12,225 nt of DNA from Deltaproteobacteria bacterium (GTDB lineage Bacteria; Desulfobacterota; DSM-4660; Desulfatiglandales; HGW-15), in NCBI GenBank assembly GCA_019308525.1, contig JAFDIC010000103.1:1-12225 (forward strand). Reading direction: 5' to 3'. Each line of letters opens with the position of its first letter. Position 1 is the first letter of the stretch. The position numbers were made by a program, and so were the translations under genes. Under the pieces are notes generated by a model. The model saw only the letters and a program-made list of their open reading frames with translations, was not told where the DNA came from and made no database searches. Shown here in pieces: positions 6,540 to 12,225 of the stretch.

Positions 6540-7952
6540 TCACTTTCCCAGGCAGAACTCACTGAATATCCTGTCCAGGATCTCATCGCTGGTTGTTTCT
6601 CCCGTAATCTCCCCCAGCGCGTCCAAGCCCATGTGGAGCTCCATGGCAGTTATTTCGTAGGGTAGGTCTTCATTGATTGTTTCTGACGCCCTGCTGAAGG
6701 CCTCCAGGGCTCGAGCGAGGGCCTGAGTATGCCGGACATTAGGTGCCATAGAGCCTGAATCGCCCGTTATTCTGCCTGTCATAACAGTATGCGCTATTCT
6801 TTCCTTCAATTCATGAATTCCGTCTCCCCTGATGGCACAGACTCTTACTTTCGGGAGTCCGCCCAGCAGGCTAGAGAGCCTTCTTTCATCAAGGCGGGAC
6901 GGAAGATCGACCTTGTTTACCACTGCAATGCTTTTGTCTTTTTTGGCCTTTTGGATCAGTCGAATGTCCTCCTGGTTGAGTGTGCGGCTCTGATCGATTA
7001 CCAACAGGACGAGATCCGCCTGGGCCATTTGCTCTTCTGCCATCCGGACACCGATTTTTTCCACCTCTCCCTTCGCCTTCCTGAACCCGGCGGTGTCCAC
7101 AATGCGAAAGGGGATGCCGTTGATCTGTATGGTCGATTCTATCACGTCTCTCGTAGTCCCGGGATGGGGGGTAACGATGGCCTTTTGTTCATTGAGCAGA
7201 CGATTCAGGAGACTTGATTTGCCCGCGTTGACCCGGCCGACAATGACCAATTTGATCCCGTCCATCCAGAGCTTTCTCCGGTCGTGATCCGCTATCATCC
7301 GCCTGATGGGAGAAAGCAGTTCATGCTCTATACGGGAGACTGTCTCTTCTCTTGGTAACACGGCGAAGTCTTCTTCCGGGAAATCGATTGCTGCTTCCAC
7401 ATGGGCGATGAGGTCCAAAGCCCTCTGCCTCAGTTCCTCAATGGTACTCCTGAGGACCCCGCTGATCTGCATCGCCGCCAGTTGAAGGCCCCTGTCTGAT
7501 TTGGAGTTGATGAGATCAACGATTGCTTCGGCCTGGGTAAGATCTATCCTGCCGTTCATGAAGGCCCTGAATGTGAATTCGCCGGGCCTTGCAAGCCTGA
7601 TCCCCTGCTCCAGGATCACTTGCAAGATCCTCGTCAGGAGATAGGGGCCGCTGTGGGAATTGATCTCCACCACATCCTCACGCGTGTAAGAGCGGGGCTG
7701 CTTCATGTAGGAAAGCAAGACTTCATCGATTATCTCGCCCGAGGAAGGGTCACAGAAATGCCCTACATAGAGATGGTGGCTCTTGAGCTCCTGGACAGTG
7801 CCCCTGGGCTTGAATACTTTCTGGGCTGTTTCTTTGGCCCGGGGCCCGCTGATTCGCACGATACCAATGCCACCCCGGCCCATGGGTGTAGCGATTGCTG
7901 CTATGGTATCTTCACCGGGGCCTTTGTATTCCATTGACGGGCTGCAAGGCAA
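6540..7952 (-). CDS. mnmE: tRNA uridine-5-carboxymethylaminomethyl(34) synthesis GTPase MnmE
   Basis: This protein has 470 residues. MnmE with MnmG installs carboxymethylaminomethyl (or aminomethyl) on the wobble uridine of certain tRNAs, using GTP, tetrahydrofolate and FAD. The N-terminal tetrahydrofolate-binding domain spans about 14-130 (DTIAAIATPMGRGGIGIVRISG). The helical domain follows, and the inserted G domain starts near 232. Its motifs are GRVNAGKSS at 239-247 (P-loop), GTTRD at 265-269, DTAG at 286-289 and NKVD at 346-349. The C-terminus is the conserved C-x-G-K as CLGK at 467-470. I chose the TTG at 7950-7952 because AGGAGGG lies 11 bases upstream; the later ATG at 7934 has no ribosome site and would drop six residues. 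The P-loop has Val where GRPNAGKSS is usual. It is the last gene of the rpmH cluster, 273 bases after jag. Confidence 0.97.
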   Translation of the reverse strand: MPCSPSMEYKGPGEDTIAAIATPMGRGGIGIVRISGPRAKETAQKVFKPRGTVQELKSHHLYVGHFCDPSSGEIIDEVLLSYMKQPRSYTREDVVEINSHSGPYLLTRILQVILEQGIRLARPGEFTFRAFMNGRIDLTQAEAIVDLINSKSDRGLQLAAMQISGVLRSTIEELRQRALDLIAHVEAAIDFPEEDFAVLPREETVSRIEHELLSPIRRMIADHDRRKLWMDGIKLVIVGRVNAGKSSLLNRLLNEQKAIVTPHPGTTRDVIESTIQINGIPFRIVDTAGFRKAKGEVEKIGVRMAEEQMAQADLVLLVIDQSRTLNQEDIRLIQKAKKDKSIAVVNKVDLPSRLDERRLSSLLGGLPKVRVCAIRGDGIHELKERIAHTVMTGRITGDSGSMAPNVRHTQALARALEAFSRASETINEDLPYEITAMELHMGLDALGEITGETTSDEILDRIFSEFCLGK

Positions 7953-7963
7953 CTAAATTTATT

Positions 7964-7970
7964 CCCTCCT
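7964..7970 (-). promoter_or_regulatory. Strong Shine-Dalgarno (AGGAGGG) deciding a TTG start for mnmE
   Basis: On the minus strand AGGAGGG is followed after 11 bases by TTG at 7952. The nearest in-frame ATG (7934) is 29 bases away, too far for this site. This supports initiation at TTG. Confidence 0.65.
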
Positions 7971-8035
7971 GAAAAACCCGGTCCTTCCCCGCATAGCGGG
8001 ACTCAGAGATGCTGGCTCTGCCGTGATATGCCGGG

Positions 8036-8155
8036 GGAGAATCCAGGAGCCAGAATAGAGCTTTCGCCAATGTTGAACCCTCATCACAGCCGTCTTGCAG
8101 CGAAGCGACATCAATATTTTTCTGACTCCTGACTTCTGAATTCTGGCTTCTCAAT
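8036..8155. repeat. Degenerate TCTGACTCCTGAATTCTGG-like intergenic repeats in the jag-mnmE spacer
   Basis: The 273-base spacer between jag and mnmE carries low-complexity repeats of a CTGA/CTTCTG theme. Near 8120-8150 the plus strand reads TTCTGACTCC then TGACTTCTGA then ATTCTGGCTTCT. Near 8040-8057 a related sequence appears in the opposite orientation, and AGCCAGAAT is shared between the two as a 9-base inverted repeat. Such CTGACTTCTGAATTC-type tracts are, to my recollection, common between genes in deltaproteobacterial genomes. No promoter or RNA gene was recognised here. Confidence 0.4.
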
Positions 8156-8225
8156 GCCGCCGGTTGCTGCGGGCGATATCTCCTTTCAGGGGTGGAGCAA
8201 AGCCGAGCCCTTTGAATCCGGATCT

Positions 8226-8876
8226 TTATTTCCTGCCCTTGGGTATTATCACTACCTTTTTCAGGAGACCTTCTCCCCTGCTCCTGGTTTCCAGTGTGTC
8301 ATCATCCTTGAGGGCAAGGTGGACTATCCGCCTGTCGTGGGGGTTGAGGAGATCAGTAGTGACAGGTTTCCTTATCCTCTTGGCCCTCTCACCCATCTTG
8401 ATGGCCATCTGGATAAGTGCTTCTTTCTTCCTCTTCCGGTAATTTTCGGAATCAACCACCACCTGGACCTTCCTGTCCAGGGCCTTGTTGACGATCTTGT
8501 TTACTATGAACTGAATGGCGTCCAGGGTCTTGCCCCTCCGCCCTATGAGCAGACCGGACTTGTCGCCTTCTATGTTCAAGGATATTTTCCCGTCTTCTTG
8601 TATGGCATGAACCGTTGCTTCCAGAGGGATAAGAGCAAGTATCTTTTCCAAGGTCTCCTGTGCAACCATGAGACCGTCTTCCTCTCCTCCCTCCTTTCCA
8701 CCCTTGAGGGTGACTTTTATCTTGGCCTTTTTCCCACCCACGAGGCCGAAGATGCCCGCGGAACCCGGTTCAATAATCTCGAAATTCAAGTCCTCGGCAG
8801 GGATATTCAGTTCTCTGGCAGCGTTTTCAATGGCCTCCTCAGTGGTTTTTCCTTCGAATTCATATTCTTGTGCCAT
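8226..8876 (-). CDS. jag: Jag/KhpB RNA-binding protein (Jag-N, KH and R3H domains)
   Basis: This 216-residue protein has the usual three-part Jag layout. The Jag-N domain covers about 1-55, including GSAGIFGLVGGKKAKI at 38-53. A short acidic linker leads to a KH domain at about 70-145 with the GRRG nucleic-acid loop at 112-115 (IGRRGKTLDA). The R3H domain follows with the R-x3-H pair R182/H186 (NPHDRRIVHLAL). The protein binds single-stranded RNA; in Gram-positive bacteria KhpB works with KhpA in post-transcriptional control of cell elongation and division. Its role in Gram-negatives is less clear. GGAGG lies seven bases before the ATG. The gene begins 17 bases after the yidC stop, the standard yidC-jag pairing, so it is probably translated from the same transcript. 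Confidence 0.95.
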   Translation of the reverse strand: MAQEYEFEGKTTEEAIENAARELNIPAEDLNFEIIEPGSAGIFGLVGGKKAKIKVTLKGGKEGGEEDGLMVAQETLEKILALIPLEATVHAIQEDGKISLNIEGDKSGLLIGRRGKTLDAIQFIVNKIVNKALDRKVQVVVDSENYRKRKKEALIQMAIKMGERAKRIRKPVTTDLLNPHDRRIVHLALKDDDTLETRSRGEGLLKKVVIIPKGRK

Positions 8877-8893
8877 ATCTCTTCCTCCGATTC

Positions 8894-10541
8894 TTAAGCT
8901 GAACTCTTCTTAATCCTGTACTGTTGCCCGATGGATATCAGGTTATTGACGAGCCAGTATAGGACCAGGCCAGAGGGAAAATTGATGAAGAACACAGTGA
9001 AAATAATGGGCAGGAACATCATGACCTTGGCCTGGGTCGGATCTCCAGGAGTGGGGGTCATCTTTTGTTGGATAAACATCGACGCTCCCATCAACAGGGT
9101 GAGTACAGGGATGCCGTAAGGCGGTGACATGAACGGTATCTGAAATGGGAACCGAAAAAGACGGTCAGGGGCCGAGAGATCATTGATCCACAGCATGAAA
9201 GGGGCATGCCTCAATTCGATGGAACTCCCCAGGATCCTGAAAAGGGCGAAGAAGACAGGGATCTGGATGATCATCGGGAGGCATCCGCCCATGGGATTGA
9301 TTTTGTATGTCTTGTACAGGGCCATCAGTTCCCTGTTCATCTGTTCCCTGTTATGCTTATATTTTTCCCTTATCTTGGCCATGAGCGGCTGTAGTTTTTG
9401 CATCTCTTTCATGGACTTGTAACTCTTGTGTGTGAGGGGCCAAAAAAGGATCTTGATCAACACGGTAAGTATTATGATGGCCACACCGTAGTTTTCCGTA
9501 TACTTGTAGAAAAACCTCAGTAGATAGAGCAGGGGCTTGGCAATAATGTCTGTCCAGCCAAAATTGATCGCCATGTCCAGCTTTTTCCCGAGGGGTTTCA
9601 GGTAACTGATGTCCCTGGGGCCAAGGTAAAGCATAAAGCGGGCGGTGATCGATCTTCCTTGGGGAAGGGAGAGCAAAGGAGTTCTGTAAGCAGCCTCGAG
9701 GATCTCCTCGGAGCGGTACCCTGCCCGGAGAGTGGCCTCTTCCTGGTCTTCCAGGATAACAGCGGTCATGAAATAGTCGTTCTCGATTGCCACCCAATTG
9801 ATCATTCCCGAGAATGCCCTGGTCTCTTTCAATTTCTTGGGCGCCAGCTTCTGGAGTTCCTCGTTGAGGAGGAAGGAGACCCCAACGAAGGAATAGTAGC
9901 CCTTTTTCTTGGCTGGTGGCCTATTCCTGAGAATCACACCCAGATTACCCTCTACTTTCCCTTGACCGCCATTTGAAAGGGTCACCTCCCAGTCAATAGG
10001 ATACTTGTTTGGATAAAAACGATAGACTTGCTCAATGGAAATTCCCTCCCCGGAGATGGCCTTGAAGTGTAATTCCCGGGGACCTGACTCCTGGGTAACA
10101 GACACGCGCCTCTTATCAACGCTATAGATTATCCCTGAATTTGCCCCGGAAGGCCCTCCCGGTATTTCCAGTCCTAGAAAACCCCGGTCAACTTCGATCA
10201 TTTCCACCAAGGGGGAATCTGGATCTGCCTCAACATGGTATCTCTTGAGCTTCAGGCTCTTCAACGTGGCCCCCCTGTTAGTAAAAACGGCCCTTAAAAG
10301 CGGGGTCTCGACAGTAATTTCTTGCTCCACCCCTTTGGACCGTTTTCGGCTGAAAAAGCGTACCTCCCCGGCCGCCTTGGTCCCTGACGACTCTTTCGGG
10401 CAACTCCGGTGCTTCGGTGCTTCCCCCCTTCTCCACTCGAGGCGGGGTTGGGGACTTTTGGGGCTTAGGCGTGGAAATAAGCGACCAGAAGATCCATACG
10501 AAAAGTATGAGAACTAATGCTATGATCGTATTTTTGTCCAT
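8894..10541 (-). CDS. yidC: Membrane protein insertase YidC, apparent frameshift near the N-terminus
   Basis: YidC inserts and folds inner-membrane proteins, alone or with SecYEG. The normal start MDKNTIIALVLILFVWIFW (ATG at 10541, signal-anchor helix about 5-22) is followed by a proline-rich linker, and that frame stops at 10278. The rest of the protein lies in the +1 frame, where ITVETPLLRAVFTNRG begins near 10318 and runs to the stop at 8894. This part has 478 codons if counted from a GTG at 10330. It contains the large periplasmic beta domain (AIENDYFMTA near 181 of that frame) and the five-helix insertase core. Core features include YGVAIIILTVLIKILFWPLT at 281-300 and NPMGGCLPMIIQIPVFFALF at 345-364. 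Joining the two frames gives a normal Gram-negative YidC of about 550 residues. It follows yidD by 70 bases and precedes jag by 17. Sequencing error, mutation or recoding could explain the shift. Confidence 0.93.
10281..10475 (-). other. Window in which the yidC reading frame shifts
   Basis: The upstream frame ends at the stop at 10278-10280. The downstream frame is open back to a TAG within the signal-anchor codons, so the shift lies between the end of the membrane helix and ITVETP (about 10475 to 10318). Moving from the first frame to the second needs one base skipped, which suggests one extra base in the sequence. Homopolymers that could hide it (as read on the plus strand) are C6 at 10423-10428, C4 at 10366-10369 and A5 at 10353-10357. 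Confidence 0.7.
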
Positions 10542-10611
10542 CTTTGCGAAATCCCGCTCTCTGATGTGGTACAAAAGGTTTCACTCAAAGCTATCAAGCC
10601 TTCCAATTTTC

Positions 10612-10851
10612 TCAGGGGACAGGGTCATATCCTCCAGGATGCAAGGCATGGCATTTTGAAATCCTTACCAGGGCCAGAAGGCCTCCCTTGAGTACGCCGT
10701 GCCTGCTGATGGCAACCCGGGCATAGACCGAGCACGAGGGATAAAAACGGCAGGAGGGAAGAGTAAAGGGTGAGAGGAATTTTTGATATATGTCTATAGC
10801 AAGAATAGGTATATATTTCGTATATCTAAGAAGATGAACAAAACCTTTCAT
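10612..10851 (-). CDS. yidD: Membrane protein insertion efficiency factor YidD
   Basis: This 79-residue protein belongs to the YidD (DUF37) family. An amphipathic N-terminal segment leads to [18 protein letters not shown] at 27-44 and the closing HPGGYDPVP at 71-79. The three family cysteines are present at 34, 40 and 67. In E. coli YidD helps insertion of YidC-dependent membrane proteins and sits on the inner face of the membrane. The usual Cys-His-Pro before the tail reads CHAL here. I chose the ATG at 10851 over an upstream GTG at 10866, because AGGTGA lies about 11 bases before it and the GTG has no ribosome site. The start overlaps the end of rnpA by 26 bases, the usual rnpA-yidD arrangement, pointing to translational coupling. 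Confidence 0.94.
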   Translation of the reverse strand: MKGFVHLLRYTKYIPILAIDIYQKFLSPFTLPSCRFYPSCSVYARVAISRHGVLKGGLLALVRISKCHALHPGGYDPVP

Positions 10852-11194
10852 CCAGGATAAACTCACCTAGTTCTTTCTCAATGTCCCAAAAGTCCAGATC
10901 CGTGCTCCCATTCCTAGCGCTCACAAGCATGTCATACCCTTTGGGGTAACGGGCCTTATGCAATCGGTAGATCTCTCGAATGAGGCGCTTGATCCTGTTT
11001 CTCTTTACTGCGTTCCCTACCCTTTTACTGACGGAAATCCCCAGTCTCGTAATGCCCAGGCCGTTCTTCATGAAAAAGATCCTAAAATGGGCTGTGTGAT
11101 AGATGCTCCCTTCTCTTCTCAGTCGAAGAAAGTCGCTCCTTTTCACCAACCTCTCGGACCTTGGAAATGAAAAAGAGCCCTTCTTCTTGCCCAC
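10826..11194 (-). CDS. rnpA: Ribonuclease P protein component
   Basis: This protein has 122 residues. It is the basic cofactor of the catalytic RNA of RNase P, which removes 5' leaders from pre-tRNAs. The N-terminus [20 protein letters not shown] and the RNR signature [20 protein letters not shown] at about 54-73 are diagnostic. I chose GTG at 11192-11194 because AGGAG lies 10 bases upstream (11205-11209). A GTG at 11233 would overlap the rpmH stop by one base but adds 13 unconserved residues and lacks a ribosome site. With the chosen start the gap to rpmH is 38 bases. The 3' end overlaps yidD. It is co-transcribed with rpmH, as in most bacteria. Confidence 0.95.
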   Translation of the reverse strand: MGKKKGSFSFPRSERLVKRSDFLRLRREGSIYHTAHFRIFFMKNGLGITRLGISVSKRVGNAVKRNRIKRLIREIYRLHKARYPKGYDMLVSARNGSTDLDFWDIEKELGEFILDERFCSSS

Positions 11195-11204
11195 GCAAAT
11201 AATT

Positions 11205-11209
11205 CTCCT
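11205..11209 (-). promoter_or_regulatory. Shine-Dalgarno AGGAG deciding a GTG start for rnpA
   Basis: AGGAG on the minus strand is followed after 10 bases by GTG at 11194. It selects this start over the earlier in-frame GTG at 11233. Confidence 0.55.
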
Positions 11210-11232
11210 GGGGTCTTGACCTCCTGCCCACA

Positions 11233-11367
11233 CTACACGGTAAGGCGTTTTCTGCCTTTGGCCCTTCTCCTCTTTAAGACTTTGTTCCCACTGTTGGTAC
11301 TCATTCTGGCCCTGAATCCATGGGTTCGCGCTCGCTTTATATTGCTTGGTTGGTATGTCCTTTTCAT
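11233..11367 (-). CDS. rpmH: 50S ribosomal protein L34
   Basis: This 44-residue protein reads [20 protein letters not shown] and continues to the [16 protein letters not shown] end. This is the full, canonical L34 sequence and length. It binds 23S rRNA in the large subunit. The frame is open further upstream but the family always starts at this MKRT, so the ATG at 11367 is secure even though its Shine-Dalgarno is poor. It is the first gene of the minus-strand cluster, with a good promoter about 48 bases upstream. A divergent mreB lies 167 bases away. Confidence 0.97.
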   Translation of the reverse strand: MKRTYQPSNIKRARTHGFRARMSTNSGNKVLKRRRAKGRKRLTV

Positions 11368-11414
11368 GGTATTATCTGACTGCTCTCTGAATCCGGGAAT
11401 AGAAACCGTCTGTT

Positions 11415-11444
11415 TTAATAGACAAATAAATATAGCATTGTCAA
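11415..11444 (-). promoter_or_regulatory. Probable sigma70 promoter of the rpmH-rnpA-yidD-yidC-jag-mnmE cluster
   Basis: On the minus strand a perfect TTGACA (11439-11444) is followed after 18 bases by TATTAA (11415-11420). The spacer is AT-rich. Transcription would begin near 11408, leaving a leader of about 41 bases before rpmH. Confidence 0.6.
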
Positions 11445-11475
11445 GCTGATAAATCAAGGGGTCCACATTTTCTGT

Positions 11476-11504
11476 TTGATAATTTTAGTAAATTAGGATT
11501 AAAT
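11476..11504 (+). promoter_or_regulatory. Possible promoter of mreB
   Basis: TTGATA at 11476-11481 and TTAAAT at 11499-11504 are spaced by 17 bases in very AT-rich DNA. TTGATA also pairs as an inverted repeat with TATCAA at 11511-11516. A small AATTT-TAGT-AAATT palindrome lies at 11481-11494. The DNA is so AT-rich that chance matches are easy. Confidence 0.4.
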
Positions 11505-11531
11505 ATTACGTATCAATTCTGAAAGGAGTAA

Positions 11532-12225
<694 letters not shown>

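Noticed and set aside
8154..8897. Plus-strand open frame of 247 codons.
   Set aside because: It lies opposite jag, whose KH and R3H domains are clear, so this is a shadow frame.

Overview
The window looks like a chromosomal segment of an anaerobic or syntrophic deltaproteobacterium (Desulfobacterota). This is inferred from the gene set: a LarB C-terminus, a B12-binding radical SAM protein, a CHASE2-linked nucleotide cyclase, a short-form ThiC-family protein, and the Gram-negative rpmH-rnpA-yidD-yidC-jag-mnmE cluster with a long, periplasmic-domain YidC. Base composition is about half GC by eye. Almost everything is housekeeping. I see no CRISPR array, transposase, prophage gene, tRNA or rRNA.

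Left part (1-4660). The last codons of larB (+) converge on a B12-binding-type radical SAM gene (-), and the two stop codons share one CTAG. A gap of about 350 bp leads to dtd (+), a D-aminoacyl-tRNA deacylase. This converges on a large membrane-anchored class III nucleotide cyclase (-) with a CHASE2 sensor, three central membrane helices and a cyclase domain.

Middle part (4661-6539). A gap of about 400 bp separates the divergent cyclase and thiC-family genes. It holds a good sigma70-type promoter (TTGACA, 17 bp, TAATTT) and, just downstream, a dense cluster of small palindromes. The ThiC-family protein (428 aa) could be phosphomethylpyrimidine synthase or its paralogue BzaF; no TPP riboswitch is visible upstream.

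Right part (6540-12225). On the minus strand lies the classical ribosome/membrane-insertion/tRNA-modification cluster, read in the order rpmH, rnpA, yidD, yidC, jag, mnmE, from a promoter at about 11415-11444. rnpA and yidD overlap, and most spacers are short. yidC is split between two reading frames: the signal-anchor is in one frame and the rest in another. The proteins act together: RnpA matures tRNAs, YidD and YidC insert membrane proteins, Jag/KhpB binds RNA, and MnmE modifies wobble uridines. Divergent from rpmH, at the place where dnaA/oriC sits in many bacteria, is mreB (+), cut by the window end.

The most notable points are the yidC frameshift, the uncertain identity of the ThiC-family gene and the palindrome cluster before it, and a short repeated element (TGGACTTTTTGC-N4-CCATCAA) found in both dtd/cyclase and thiC/mnmE convergent intergenic regions.
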